Source: Acidobacteriota bacterium
GTDB taxonomy: Bacteria > Acidobacteriota > Terriglobia > Acidiferrales > UBA7541
Direction: 5' to 3'
Length of the DNA stretch: 50,382 nucleotides
Assembly (NCBI GenBank): GCA_003224525.1
Contig: QHZB01000204.1
Coordinates: 1 to 50,382 of the forward strand
In this document: positions 24,613 to 33,959 of the stretch, piece after piece
How positions within the stretch are numbered: the first letter of the stretch is position 1
Layout of the letters: each line of letters opens with the position of its first letter
Made by a program: the position numbers and the translations under genes
The notes under the pieces: generated by a model
Databases searched by the model: none
What the model was told of the DNA's origin: nothing
Seen by the model: only the letters and a program-made list of their open reading frames with translations

Positions 24613-25680
24613 CTAGATTTGTCCAGTTTGGGCGCTGTGCAAAGCGGCGCGCAGGAGGATTTGGATTCTCTCGGGCATGGATGCAAAGCGCTCGTCTTTG
24701 GTCAGGCCCTGGCGGTAGCGAAAGTAAATCTGCTGCACGATGACCGCAAGTTTGAAACGCGCGAAAGTGAGATAGAAAGCGATCTGGGAAGCATCGCACC
24801 CCGTTTTTCGCGCGTAGTGCTGTACGAATTCTTCCCTTGTAAAGCTGCCGGGATGGGTTGTGGGTCCCCAGCGATTTTGCTGCAACTCCTCTGGATCCGT
24901 TGCATCCACCCAATAGGCCAATGCAGTGCCGAGATCTGAAACAGAGTCACCGATGGTGCACATCTCCCAATCGAGGACGCCGATGATGCTTGTAACGTCG
25001 CTCGAATCAAGCACTACATTGTCGTATTTGTAGTCATTGTGGATCAGCGAGACTACGCTCGTGGAGGGCATGCGCTGCTGCATCCACGCAGAGATCTTCT
25101 CCACTTCCGGATAATCGTGAGTCTTGGAACCGTAGTAGCGTTCGATCCACCCGTGAACCTGCCGTTTCAGATAGCCTTCCGGCCTGCCCAGATCAGAGAG
25201 ACCCACGGCAGCGTAATCCACACGGTGCAGGTGAATAAAGTTGTCGACAAAAGATTCGCTGAGCCGCCGTACTTTTTCAGCTGGAAAATCCAACCCGTGC
25301 GGCAGGTTTCTGCGAAGGATGATGCCGCGGATCGGTTCCATCACGTAGAACGGTGCGCCGAGGATTGCATCGTCGTCGCAATATAGAAGCACTTCGGGAG
25401 CAGGGGCGTAGACGGAGTGGAGCTTTGAGAGCACGCGAAATTCGCGGCCCATATCGTGGGCGGACTTGACCTTGCTTCCGAATGGCGGCCGCCGGAGCAC
25501 CAACTCCCTCGGACCGAGCTGCAATGAGTAAGTCAAGTTGGAATGACCGCTCGGAAATTGGCGGACCTGGAGCGCGCCCGCTTCGTTGGGAAAGTGACGG
25601 CGCAAATAGGGTTCGAGCGTGGCCAAGTCAAGCTCTTCGCCCTGTCGAATAGCCGCTGGATGGTCCAGCAAGTCGCTCAT
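24613..25680 (-). CDS. APH-like kinase family protein (ACAD10/11 kinase-domain / LvaA type)
   Basis: The 355-residue protein belongs to the aminoglycoside phosphotransferase fold: QFPSGHSNLTYSLQLGPREL with the nucleotide lysine replaced in the LVLRRPPFG strand, MEPIRGIIL hinge, catalytic loop HNDYKYDN (near residue 214) and metal site LDWEMCTIGDS (near 236). The FGSKVKSAHDMGREFRVLSK stretch is typical of the kinase domain of ACAD10/11 and of LvaA, the kinase-like protein of levulinate degradation in Pseudomonas putida, where a 4-hydroxyacyl-CoA is phosphorylated before dehydration. Antibiotic resistance is very unlikely. Last gene of the minus-strand operon, 12 bases after the histidine phosphatase. 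Confidence 0.85.
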   Translation of the reverse strand: MSDLLDHPAAIRQGEELDLATLEPYLRRHFPNEAGALQVRQFPSGHSNLTYSLQLGPRELVLRRPPFGSKVKSAHDMGREFRVLSKLHSVYAPAPEVLLYCDDDAILGAPFYVMEPIRGIILRRNLPHGLDFPAEKVRRLSESFVDNFIHLHRVDYAAVGLSDLGRPEGYLKRQVHGWIERYYGSKTHDYPEVEKISAWMQQRMPSTSVVSLIHNDYKYDNVVLDSSDVTSIIGVLDWEMCTIGDSVSDLGTALAYWVDATDPEELQQNRWGPTTHPGSFTREEFVQHYARKTGCDASQIAFYLTFARFKLAVIVQQIYFRYRQGLTKDERFASMPERIQILLRAALHSAQTGQI

Positions 25681-25692
25681 CGGAAAGTCTCC

Positions 25693-26412
25693 CTAACGAT
25701 AGGTCAACATTGCCGGATCACTGATATGCCCGTGAGAATTGAAACCGCTGAGCGTAAATCGCTCCGCGGCGTAGAGAAATTCACTCCAAGAAGAGTTCCG
25801 CGACATCCAACTCACTTGTAAAGTGCTCTCCGGAGAAAGCTGCAAAGCACGCTGCATGGCAACAGCGATGGGACCACCGGAAGTAAAAATCGCGACGCGT
25901 TCACCGCGGCTGCCGGCCGCGAGGAACTTCGCCAGGCCGGAATTCACCCGGGAGCAAAACTCCAGCCAGGTTTCGACACCTGGCGGACAAATCGCGCCAC
26001 GCACCCATTTGCCAATGACGGCTTCGAACAGCTTTTGAAAAGTGGCCCGCCGCCCAGCTGAGCCGGAGGACGATTTAAACGCGGCGTGGAGGGCTCGGAT
26101 GCTCTGATCGTTTTCGATCAATCCAGGCAGGCTGTGTTCGAGCACGGCTTCGCCTTGATACTCATCGAACTCCGGCAGCACCAGGGGGTCGGGAAACTTG
26201 AGGCCGGCTTTGGAGTAGGCGTTGCTCACGAGCCTGAGGGTGTCTTTCTGGCGGACACAGGGACCGGCGCAGACGCGGTCAAAGACGATTTGGCGTCGAG
26301 CCCAATATTCGCCGAGATGACATGCCTGCGCCTCCCCGAGAGCAGACAGCTTGTCGTAGTTCTGCTCAAGGAACGAAGCCTGCGCATGACGGACGAGAAA
26401 GAGAATTCCCAT
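25693..26412 (-). CDS. Histidine phosphatase family protein (PGM-like), second His replaced
   Basis: The 239-residue protein starts MGILFLVRHAQASF, giving the RHA version (residues 8-10) of the RHG phosphatase motif, with a supporting arginine in CAGPCVRQKDTLRL. Where most members have a second catalytic histidine (SHGG), this one has FTSGGPIAVAMQ. The TSGGP variant is a recognisable subgroup, often found beside acyl-CoA genes, and its activity is uncertain. Located between the thiolase and the APH-like kinase on the same strand; a role on a phosphorylated acyl intermediate is a tempting inference. Confidence 0.82.
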   Translation of the reverse strand: MGILFLVRHAQASFLEQNYDKLSALGEAQACHLGEYWARRQIVFDRVCAGPCVRQKDTLRLVSNAYSKAGLKFPDPLVLPEFDEYQGEAVLEHSLPGLIENDQSIRALHAAFKSSSGSAGRRATFQKLFEAVIGKWVRGAICPPGVETWLEFCSRVNSGLAKFLAAGSRGERVAIFTSGGPIAVAMQRALQLSPESTLQVSWMSRNSSWSEFLYAAERFTLSGFNSHGHISDPAMLTYR

Positions 26413-26510
26413 TGCAACCCGGCCCTTCCGTCAAACGTTATACCGCAAGACGTCGAGTGGAGAATGTAATTCGCGCAGGCCCCGACTCCGATAGCCAGCA
26501 ATCGGGAGTT

Positions 26511-26588
26511 TCAATTGGCGCGTTCGAACAAGGCCGCCGCGCCCTGCCCTCCTCCGATGCACATGGTGACGACCCCGTAGCGCGCTTT
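26511..26588 (-). pseudogene. C-terminal end of the thiolase beyond an in-frame TAA
   Basis: Immediately after the TAA at 26589-26591 the same frame continues KARYGVVTMCIGGGQGAA and ALFERAN, then TGA at 26511. This is the conserved thiolase C-terminus with the second active-site cysteine (CIGGGQG). Read through, the gene would have 395 residues, the normal length. Confidence 0.8.
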
Positions 26589-27698
26589 TTAGCGGGCCAT
26601 TTCGTTGGCGATGGTGCCGACCATGCGCGAACCGGTCATTCCGAATGGATGACCGATGGCGATCGAGCCACCGTTGACATTGAGTTTTTCCGGGTCAATG
26701 CCCAGGCGGTCGCGGCAATAGATGACCTGGACAGCGAAAGCTTCGTTCAGCTCCCAGAGATGAATGTCATTCAGACGCAAGCCGCAGCGATTGAGGAGTT
26801 TTGGCACCGCGAAAACTGGTCCGATGCCCATTTCGTCTGGTCCGCAACCGGCGACCTGGAAGCCGCGGAAAACGAGCTTGTAGGGAATATCTAACTGATC
26901 GGCACGCTGGCGAGACATCAGCAGCGTAGCAGAGGCGCCGTCAGAAAGTTGTGAAGAGTTGCCGGCCGTCACCGTTCCCTGTCCACTGCCAGGATCAAAA
27001 TGAGGTCTTAGGTTACGCAAGCCTTGCAGAGTGGTATCACGCCGGTTGCATTCATCGCGATTAACGGTAGCTTCTTCTTTGCCAACAAGTTCTCCGGACC
27101 TTTTGTCAAGGACGCCACGAGTGACCCGCATAGGAGCGATCTCCGCGTCGAAGAAAGCCTCTTGCTGCGCGCGGGCGGTGCGCTGCTGACTCAAAAGCGA
27201 GTATTCGTCCTGAGATTCGCGACTCACTCTGTATCGTTTCGCGACCACTTCCGCGGTATTGCCCATCACCATGTAGAGTCCCGGCATTTTCTCCAACAAT
27301 CCGGGATGCGGGTTGTTGTCTCGCGGAATCATCGTGATGCTCTCCACGCCGCCGCCAATGGCAGCATCAACACTCTGATTGATAATCTGGTGGGCCGCCA
27401 CCGTGATAGCTTGCAGACCAGAAGAGCAGAAACGGTTGATGGTCGTGCCGGCGACTGATGCCGGAAGGCCCGCCAGCATGGCGGAAATCCGAGCAATATT
27501 CTGACCTTGCGCGCCGTGAGGCTGGGCGCAGCCGAGGACGACGTCTTCGATTTCTTTTGCAGCTAGTTTTGGAGTTTTGTCCAACACATCTTTGATACAG
27601 TGTGCGGCGAGGTCCTCGGGCCGCGTAAGGTTAAAAGAGCCGCGAAACGACTTGGCAAGGGCCGTCCGCGAACTGGCAACTACCACTGCTTCTCTCAT
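26589..27698 (-). CDS. Thiolase (acetyl-CoA acyltransferase), cut short before its C-terminal active-site cysteine
   Basis: A 369-residue thiolase frame starting MREAVVVASSRTALAKSFRG. It has the nucleophilic Cys91 in INRFCSSGLQA and the GGSIAIGHPFGMTGSRM segment with the catalytic His. The frame ends at MAR-TAA, exactly where thiolases continue with RKARYGVVTMCIGGG; that continuation is present downstream (26511-26588). Without it, the proton-exchanging cysteine is lost and the enzyme should be inactive. In the operon it follows fadJ and should release acetyl-CoA in the last step of beta-oxidation. Mutation, assembly error or readthrough are the alternatives. Confidence 0.85.
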   Translation of the reverse strand: MREAVVVASSRTALAKSFRGSFNLTRPEDLAAHCIKDVLDKTPKLAAKEIEDVVLGCAQPHGAQGQNIARISAMLAGLPASVAGTTINRFCSSGLQAITVAAHQIINQSVDAAIGGGVESITMIPRDNNPHPGLLEKMPGLYMVMGNTAEVVAKRYRVSRESQDEYSLLSQQRTARAQQEAFFDAEIAPMRVTRGVLDKRSGELVGKEEATVNRDECNRRDTTLQGLRNLRPHFDPGSGQGTVTAGNSSQLSDGASATLLMSRQRADQLDIPYKLVFRGFQVAGCGPDEMGIGPVFAVPKLLNRCGLRLNDIHLWELNEAFAVQVIYCRDRLGIDPEKLNVNGGSIAIGHPFGMTGSRMVGTIANEMAR

Positions 27699-27784
27699 GC
27701 TTTCTCCAGGTTATTGAAACGATGTTCCAGAGCGATGCAAGTCTTAGAGCAATGCGGCGTGATCACATTCACGAAGAGTGACGA

Positions 27785-29908
27785 CTACGCTGCCGCGCCT
27801 TCTTCCTTGCCAAAATCGGCGAACCTCTTGCCCTCATCCGCAAGCCGCTTCAGCAGCGGGGCGGGCCGCCAGATCTCACCGTGCTGACGGTGGAATTCGA
27901 AGACGCGGTCGCAAACCTGTTTGAGACCGACGGTGTCGGCGTACCACATCGGACCGCCGCGATGGGCGGGGAATCCGTAGCCGTTGAGATAAATTATGTC
28001 GATGTCCGAGGCGCGCAGCGCGTAGCCTTCCTCCAGAATGCGCGCACCCTCGTTAATCAGCGCGTAGAGGCAACGGTCTGTGATTTCCCCCGCAGATATT
28101 TGACGCTGCACAATGCCCGCTTCGTCGACCCATTTGCGAACGAGTTCAGTCACGAGGGGGTCCGGCGTCGCACGGCGCTGATCGTCGTACTTGTACCAGC
28201 CCGCGCCGGTTTTCTGGCCGTACCGGCCGAGTTCACAAAGGCGATCTTCGGCAAACGGTTGACGAATGCCGGGTACTTCCAGGTGGCGATATTCTTTGCG
28301 GATGCGCCAGCCGACATCGAGGCCCGCGAGGTCGCCGGTGGCCAGGGGCCCCATAGCCATGCCGAAGCCGGAAAGGGCCTGGTCTACGTCCTCGATTCCC
28401 GCACCCTCTTCGACGAGGAACTGGGCTTCGCGGCGGTAGGGACCAAACATACGATTACCGACAAAACCGCGACAGTTACCGACGAGCACGCCCACCTTGC
28501 CGAGCGATTTCGAAAGTTGCATACAGGTGGCGATTACTTCCTTTGAAGAAGCCTTACCGCGGACGATCTCCAGAAGCCGCATAACATTGGCGGGGCTGAA
28601 GAAATGGGTGCCGATGACGAAGTCAGGCCGCGAGGTGGAGGAAGCGATCTCATCGATACTTAGCGTAGAAGTGTTGCTGGCAAGGATGGCGCCTGGTTTA
28701 CATACGCGATCCAATTCCTTGAAGATTTCCTTCTTGAGGGCCAGGCCTTCGAACACCGCCTCGATAACCAGGTCCACGCTTGAGAAATCGTCGTAGGTAA
28801 GCGTGGGCGTGATCCGCTTCAGGCGCTCTTCAGCAACCTGTTGAGGGAAACGACCGCGCTTGACGGAATTCGCGTAGTTCAACTGGATGGTGGCTAGTCC
28901 GCGATCGAGCGCGGCCTGGTCCGCTTCTTTGAGAAGCACGGGAAGACCTGCATTGGCGAGCACCATGGCGATGCCGCCACCCATGGTACCTGCACCGACA
29001 ACCGCGGCAGATTTAACGGGAATGATGGGAGTCTCCTTGGGGATATCAGGAATCTTGTTGACTTCGCGCTCGCTGAAGAAAACATGAATGAGCGATTTAG
29101 ATTGTTGGGAAAACAGGCAGTCGATGAAAAGTTTCTGCTCCACCTTGCAGCCTTCTTCGAATGGCATTTTCGTAGCGGCTTCCACGGCACTGATGGCGGC
29201 AACGGGAGCGATCAGCCCGCACTGCTTTTTAGCAGCCGTCTCGCGCGCGGACGAAAAGATCTGCACGTTGTCCGCCACGTTTCCGAGCTTTTCATCGCGC
29301 TCACGCGTCTTGGGAGCACACTTGCCAGCGACCTCGCGGGCAAACGCAACCGCTCCGGCAAGGAGATCATCTTCGATGAGGCGGTCGACGATGCCGAACT
29401 TCAGCGCTTCCTCCGCTTTGACCGGGTTGCCGCTCGTACACATTTCGACGGCTCTTGCGACGCCGGCGAGCCTCGGAAGGCGCTGCGTGCCCGCCGCGCC
29501 GGGGATGAGGCCGAGCTTTACTTCCGGCTGGCCGACCTGTGCGGAGGAAAGAGCAACGCGATAGTGGCCGGCCATCGCCAATTCCAACCCCCCGCCAAAA
29601 GCCGTTCCGTGAATGGCTACAATCACCGGCTTGCTGCTGTCTTCGATTTTCAAAAGCAACGGAAGAAGCCCTGCGCCGCGCGGCTTGCCCGACGCCATCC
29701 TGCCGAATTCTTTAATGTCCGCGCCGGCGACAAAGGTACGGCCGCCACCGATCAGGACCACGGCTTTGACGGTGTCGTCCTGAGCAATCTGATCCAGCGC
29801 TTCTGAAATGCCTTCGGGGACGCCGGGACTCAAAGCGTTGACCGGAGGATTGTTGATGGTGATGACGGCAATTCCGTTGTCTTTCGTGAATTGCACTAGA
29901 TCGGTCAT
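27785..29908 (-). CDS. fadJ: Bifunctional enoyl-CoA hydratase / 3-hydroxyacyl-CoA dehydrogenase
   Basis: This 707-residue protein has a crotonase domain (about 1-190; TFVAGADIKEFGRMA, IHGTAFGGGLELAMAGHYRV with oxyanion-hole residues, and IPGAAGTQRLPRL) and a dehydrogenase part (about 300-600; AVVGAGTMGGGIAMVLANAG, the NAD site, and ILASNTSTLSIDEIA, FVIGTHFFSPANVMRLLEIV). It hydrates enoyl-CoA and oxidises the 3-hydroxyacyl-CoA to the 3-keto form for thiolase. Length and order match FadJ/FadB-type proteins. Located between two acyl-CoA dehydrogenases and the thiolase in one minus-strand operon. Confidence 0.94.
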   Translation of the reverse strand: MTDLVQFTKDNGIAVITINNPPVNALSPGVPEGISEALDQIAQDDTVKAVVLIGGGRTFVAGADIKEFGRMASGKPRGAGLLPLLLKIEDSSKPVIVAIHGTAFGGGLELAMAGHYRVALSSAQVGQPEVKLGLIPGAAGTQRLPRLAGVARAVEMCTSGNPVKAEEALKFGIVDRLIEDDLLAGAVAFAREVAGKCAPKTRERDEKLGNVADNVQIFSSARETAAKKQCGLIAPVAAISAVEAATKMPFEEGCKVEQKLFIDCLFSQQSKSLIHVFFSEREVNKIPDIPKETPIIPVKSAAVVGAGTMGGGIAMVLANAGLPVLLKEADQAALDRGLATIQLNYANSVKRGRFPQQVAEERLKRITPTLTYDDFSSVDLVIEAVFEGLALKKEIFKELDRVCKPGAILASNTSTLSIDEIASSTSRPDFVIGTHFFSPANVMRLLEIVRGKASSKEVIATCMQLSKSLGKVGVLVGNCRGFVGNRMFGPYRREAQFLVEEGAGIEDVDQALSGFGMAMGPLATGDLAGLDVGWRIRKEYRHLEVPGIRQPFAEDRLCELGRYGQKTGAGWYKYDDQRRATPDPLVTELVRKWVDEAGIVQRQISAGEITDRCLYALINEGARILEEGYALRASDIDIIYLNGYGFPAHRGGPMWYADTVGLKQVCDRVFEFHRQHGEIWRPAPLLKRLADEGKRFADFGKEEGAAA

Positions 29909-29937
29909 AGAAGGGCTCTCTCGCTAATGAATGTAAT

Positions 29938-31041
29938 TTACGCGCTCTTCGCAGATGCGCTGCCAGAATCGATAACCATCGAGGCGATACGCTCGCGATG
30001 AAACGTGGCATCTCCGAATGCTGTTTCCGATGCCTTCGCACGACGGTAGAACAGGTGAAGATCGTTTTCCCAGGTGAAACCCATGCCGCCATGAATCTGG
30101 ATGCCACGGTTGCCGACGGCGCGGCCGGCATCGCTGGCATACATCTTGGCGATGGAAACGGAAGTGGCCGCGTCGGGCGAGTTTTCTCCCAGCGCCCATC
30201 CGGCATAGTAGACCGCCGAGCGGGAGCTCTCGGTTTCCAGATACATGTCCGCGCACTGATGCTGCACCGCTTGGAACATTCCGATGGGTTTGCCGAACTG
30301 TTTCCGAGTCTTGGCGTATTCGACAGTAATGTCCAGGGTCCGCTGCATGCCCCCGACCAATTCGGCAGCCAGAGCGGCGGTAGCGATGTCGAAAGCCCGT
30401 GGGAGATCCGTGGCGGCGCCGATTTCTTCCGCCGGAGTGTTGCTGAATTCCACGACGTATAGCTTGCGGGTAAGGTCCATGGCGGACATTGGAGATATCT
30501 TCAGGCCGCGAGCCTTGGAGTCCACAACGAAGACGCCATTGCGCGCGACGACGATGATGAAGTCGGCGATGGCCGCATCCGAAACAAATAATTTTTCACC
30601 GGAGAGCTTCCCGTTTGTCGCGTTCATATGGACATCCCGCGGGTTCCAACTCGCGCTTGCTTCTAGAATGGCGACGGTCGCGCGAGCTTCTCCCCGGCAG
30701 ATGGGCGCGAGATATTTTTTCTTGTTCGCGGGGGTGCTCACGGCTTCCAAGACGGAGCCTGCCAAAACTACCGTTGAGAACAACGGACCGGGCAAGAGTG
30801 CGCGCCCCGTCTCTTCCATCAATAGCATGAGTTCGACTTTGCCGAGACCGACTCCGCCGTACTCCTCTGGAAAAATGATGCCGGTGTAACCCTGGTCGGT
30901 GAGCTTCGACCAAAGTGCGGCGTCGTATGCGCTATCGGTATCCATCAGGCGTCGCATTTCGGCGCTGGGACACTCGCCGGCGAAAAACTTGCGTGCGCTG
31001 TCTTTCAGAAATTCCTGACTCTCGCTCAATCCGAATTGCAT
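29938..31041 (-). CDS. Acyl-CoA dehydrogenase
   Basis: The protein is 367 residues from ATG 31041, preceded by GGGG at 8 bases; the frame is open to 31164 but the extra N-terminus lies inside the neighbouring gene and is unlike the family. Start MQFGLSESQEFLKDSARKFF, the ALLPGPLFSTVVLAG helix, IADFIIVVARNGVFVVDSKA strand domain, and ending GIQIHGGMGFTWENDLHLFY. This is the ACAD subgroup usually paired with a second ACAD, and indeed it follows one at 31053 by 11 bases; the two may form an alpha2beta2 complex as known for actinobacterial FadE pairs. Confidence 0.92.
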   Translation of the reverse strand: MQFGLSESQEFLKDSARKFFAGECPSAEMRRLMDTDSAYDAALWSKLTDQGYTGIIFPEEYGGVGLGKVELMLLMEETGRALLPGPLFSTVVLAGSVLEAVSTPANKKKYLAPICRGEARATVAILEASASWNPRDVHMNATNGKLSGEKLFVSDAAIADFIIVVARNGVFVVDSKARGLKISPMSAMDLTRKLYVVEFSNTPAEEIGAATDLPRAFDIATAALAAELVGGMQRTLDITVEYAKTRKQFGKPIGMFQAVQHQCADMYLETESSRSAVYYAGWALGENSPDAATSVSIAKMYASDAGRAVGNRGIQIHGGMGFTWENDLHLFYRRAKASETAFGDATFHRERIASMVIDSGSASAKSA

Positions 31042-31052
31042 GGCGTATCCCC

Positions 31053-32240
31053 TTAGTAGCTTCTCGGAAGACCGAGAACGAAATGCCCGATAATGTTCCG
31101 TTGCACCTCGGAGGTGCCCGCTTCGATGGTATTTCCACGAGTACGTAGGTACGCGTATGACCAAATTCCCTTGTCGATAGCGTGTGTGTCACCGCTCAGC
31201 AGTTGTCCGTAGGAACCGAGCAGCTCTTGCGCGATTTGTTGGAGGCGCTGATTGAGTTCGCTCCAGAAAATTTTCTGGATCGAGCCCTCAGGGCCCGGCA
31301 CACCCGTAGCCGTGATGCGGCTAAAGGCCCGCATCTGATTGAAGCGCATGATTTCAATTTCCGCGCTGCACTGCGCGAGCTTCTGGCGGATGAGTGGGTC
31401 TTCGGCGGCGGGCCGTCCGTTACGCTGGATGGTCCGCGAGAGTTCGATGAGGCGGGTGATATAGCGTTTGAAGATGAGATGCAGGCGAGCGCCGTAGGAA
31501 CCGCGCTCGTACATCAGCGTGCTCATTGCCACATTCCATCCGTCATTCACTTTGCCCAGGATATTCTCAACCGGCACTCGAACGTCGCGAAAGAACAACT
31601 CGTTGAATTCGGACTCCCCGGTCATCTGACGCAAGGGACGAACTTCGACGCCGGCCGATTTCATATCCACAAGGAGGACGGTGAGTCCTTTGTGTTTAGC
31701 GGCGCTCGCGTCGGTGCGCACCACGAGTTCGCACCAATCGCCAACCCAGCCGTAACTGGTCCAGACTTTTTGCCCGTTGACGACATAGAGGTCGCCGTCG
31801 AGACGCGCTTCCATCTGCAAACCCGCTAGATCGGAACCGGCGTTAGGTTCGGAGAAGCCCTGGCACCAGATTTCTTCAGCGCTCAGAATCTTCGGGATAT
31901 AGCGTTTTTTCTGCGCTTCCGTTCCACAAGCGATGATAGTAGGTCCAATGAGACCCAAACCGAGCGAGTTGGCCATGGGCGGCGCGTCGGCGCGCGCCAT
32001 CTCTTCCCAGAACAGTGCTTGCTGCATCAGCGTGGCACTGCGGCCACCGTATTGCTTGGGCCAGGAAACCGCTGCCCAGCGCCCGTCATGGAGTTTTTGC
32101 TGCCAAGCGCGCAGATACGGGAACGATTCTTCAATAGGCTTTTCGCGCCACTCGTTCCAGTCCTTCGGGACATTGAACACGAGCCACGCGCGGAGTTCGT
32201 CGCGAAACGTCAGCTCTTCGGTAGTTAAGTTTAGGTCCAT
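31053..32240 (-). CDS. Acyl-CoA dehydrogenase (partner of the following ACAD)
   Basis: A 395-residue ACAD starting MDLNLTTEELTFRDELRAWL. FAD and substrate motifs: WCQGFSEPNAGSDLAGLQM, VNGQKVWTSYGWVGDWCELV and the C-terminal GNTIEAGTSEVQRNIIGHFV, containing the EAGTSEVQ element usual in these enzymes. The two adjacent ACADs are separated by only 11 bases and are translated in the same operon, as in FadE heterotetramers; the heteromeric state is inference. Confidence 0.93.
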   Translation of the reverse strand: MDLNLTTEELTFRDELRAWLVFNVPKDWNEWREKPIEESFPYLRAWQQKLHDGRWAAVSWPKQYGGRSATLMQQALFWEEMARADAPPMANSLGLGLIGPTIIACGTEAQKKRYIPKILSAEEIWCQGFSEPNAGSDLAGLQMEARLDGDLYVVNGQKVWTSYGWVGDWCELVVRTDASAAKHKGLTVLLVDMKSAGVEVRPLRQMTGESEFNELFFRDVRVPVENILGKVNDGWNVAMSTLMYERGSYGARLHLIFKRYITRLIELSRTIQRNGRPAAEDPLIRQKLAQCSAEIEIMRFNQMRAFSRITATGVPGPEGSIQKIFWSELNQRLQQIAQELLGSYGQLLSGDTHAIDKGIWSYAYLRTRGNTIEAGTSEVQRNIIGHFVLGLPRSY

Positions 32241-32325
32241 GAAAAAGACTCCTTCGCCCTTTCGGTCACAAACTGCGCCTCTCGTTTTTTTGAATGTGAA
32301 AGAAATCCCCGCGAAGCAAGCCGGC

Positions 32326-33942
32326 TCAGTTGCCGCGCTTAGGCGCGGCGAAGTCCGGGCGCATCGTATCCCTTCCGTGCCAATATTTCTTCCGAAGATC
32401 TTTTTTTAGAATTTTCCCAGTGCCAGTCTTGGGCAAACTAACCACGAATTCGAATGAGCGCGGGCACTTGTAATGTGCGAGGTGCAAACGGCAGAACTCG
32501 ATGAGCTCGGGCTCCGTGGCTACTGCATTCGGCTTTAGAACCACCAGCGCTTTGGGCACTTCACCCCACTTTTCGTCGGGAACGGGAATCACCCCGGCCT
32601 CCAGGACCGCGGGATGTGCGAGGATGGCTTTCTCCAGTTCGAGAGAGGATATGTTCTCTCCGCCGCTGACGATGATGTCATTCTTGCGGTCGACAATGAG
32701 CAAGTAGCCTTCTTCGTTGAGCGTAGCCATGTCTCCGGTGTGGAACCAGCCTCCTCGCAAGGCTTCGGCGGAAGCGTCGGGCTGGCGCCAGTAACCCTCC
32801 ATGACGCCATCGCTCCGCGCGATGATTTCGCCCATCGTTTGCCCATCGCGCGGCACGTCGTTATCGTTGGCATCCACTACCCGTATCTCCACGCCGGGAA
32901 ACGCATAGCCGGTCATCGATTGACCCACATAACGCTGCTCGCCATCCCAGTGCAGACCTGACTTCATCGGAGAAATCGACAGCGAGGGGGACGTTTCTGT
33001 CAGCCCATACCCCGAAAAGCACTCGCAGCCCAGTTTTTCTTCAACCTTGCGAATGAGCGTCGGAGAAGACGCCGCGCCGCCGATAACGATGCGCCGCAGG
33101 CTGCTCAAGTTGTAATTGGGGCGTTCCGGGCAGTTCACCAGAGCCGTGGCCATGATGGGAACGAGGCTGAAGGAATGGACGCCTTCCTTTTCGATGAGGC
33201 GGAAGATTTCTTTGGTCTCGAAGCGCTGCATCATGACGTGCTTTCCCCCCAGCAAGGTGAGGAAATGCGCGACGCCCCAGCCATTGGCATGGAAGAGCGG
33301 AATGGTGTGCAGTTCGACGGCGCCGTTTTCGATGTTGAATCCCAGGCAGACGTTCAGCGCATGGAGGTAAATGTTCCTGTGCGTGAGCATGACGCCCTTG
33401 GGATTGGCGCTCGTGCCGCTGGTATAGAAAAGCTCGGCCAGGGAGTTTTCGTCGATGGAAGTGATGTCAGCGCGGTAAGGCGTGGCCTCTTGCAGCAGAG
33501 CTTCGTAGCTCCGTGGGGAAAGCCAAGCTGCTTCTGGAGCGCCGTCGAGCTGGCAGAATGTTCTTACTTCAGGAATATCCTTGCGAAAAGACTCGACCAA
33601 GGCGAGAAACTGTTTCTCGACAAAGAGGATTGTCGCCCCGGAATCATTCAGAATGTAGCTCAGTTCGCTCGCTGCGAGCCGGATGTTCAGGGGGAGCAGC
33701 ACGGCACCCGCTTCCAGCACTCCGTAGTAGGCTTCCAGCAAGCGGTGGCAGTTGGTGCTGAGGAAAGCGACGCGATCGCCGGGCTGGACGCCCGCTTGAC
33801 GCAGAGCTCCCGCAAGACGGCGGGCGCGGTCAGCGAATTGCGCGTACGTAAAGCTCTCCTGATTGCAGACCACCGCAGTTCTACGCGGATATTGCTGTTC
33901 CGCGTAGCGAAGGAAACGCAAGGGGGTGAGCGGAATGTTCAT
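32326..33942 (-). CDS. AMP-forming fatty-acid--CoA ligase
   Basis: The 538-residue ANL-superfamily enzyme activates a carboxylic acid to its CoA thioester with ATP. Core motif FYTSGTSANPKGVMLTHRN (near 171-190), GYGLTETSPSLS, the hinge TGDMATLNEEGYLLIVDRK then NDIIVSGGENISSLELE, and the C-terminal lysine region PKTGTGKILKKDLR. Full length. It should feed substrates into the downstream beta-oxidation genes; chain length not determined. ATG 33942 has GAGG upstream. Confidence 0.94.
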   Translation of the reverse strand: MNIPLTPLRFLRYAEQQYPRRTAVVCNQESFTYAQFADRARRLAGALRQAGVQPGDRVAFLSTNCHRLLEAYYGVLEAGAVLLPLNIRLAASELSYILNDSGATILFVEKQFLALVESFRKDIPEVRTFCQLDGAPEAAWLSPRSYEALLQEATPYRADITSIDENSLAELFYTSGTSANPKGVMLTHRNIYLHALNVCLGFNIENGAVELHTIPLFHANGWGVAHFLTLLGGKHVMMQRFETKEIFRLIEKEGVHSFSLVPIMATALVNCPERPNYNLSSLRRIVIGGAASSPTLIRKVEEKLGCECFSGYGLTETSPSLSISPMKSGLHWDGEQRYVGQSMTGYAFPGVEIRVVDANDNDVPRDGQTMGEIIARSDGVMEGYWRQPDASAEALRGGWFHTGDMATLNEEGYLLIVDRKNDIIVSGGENISSLELEKAILAHPAVLEAGVIPVPDEKWGEVPKALVVLKPNAVATEPELIEFCRLHLAHYKCPRSFEFVVSLPKTGTGKILKKDLRKKYWHGRDTMRPDFAAPKRGN

Positions 33943-33959
33943 AGTGCGCCTCGCCCGGA

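Noticed and set aside
24613-25680. Aminoglycoside resistance kinase
   Set aside because: The fold is shared but the FGSKVKSAHDMGREF-type region and location in an acyl-CoA cluster point to the ACAD10/11-LvaA branch.
19816-27698. TAA recoded as a sense codon (two genes with in-frame TAA)
   Set aside because: TAA is used as a normal final stop elsewhere in the window (for example acyl-CoA dehydrogenase at 31053 and def at 11042), so genome-wide recoding is excluded; mutation or sequence error is simpler.
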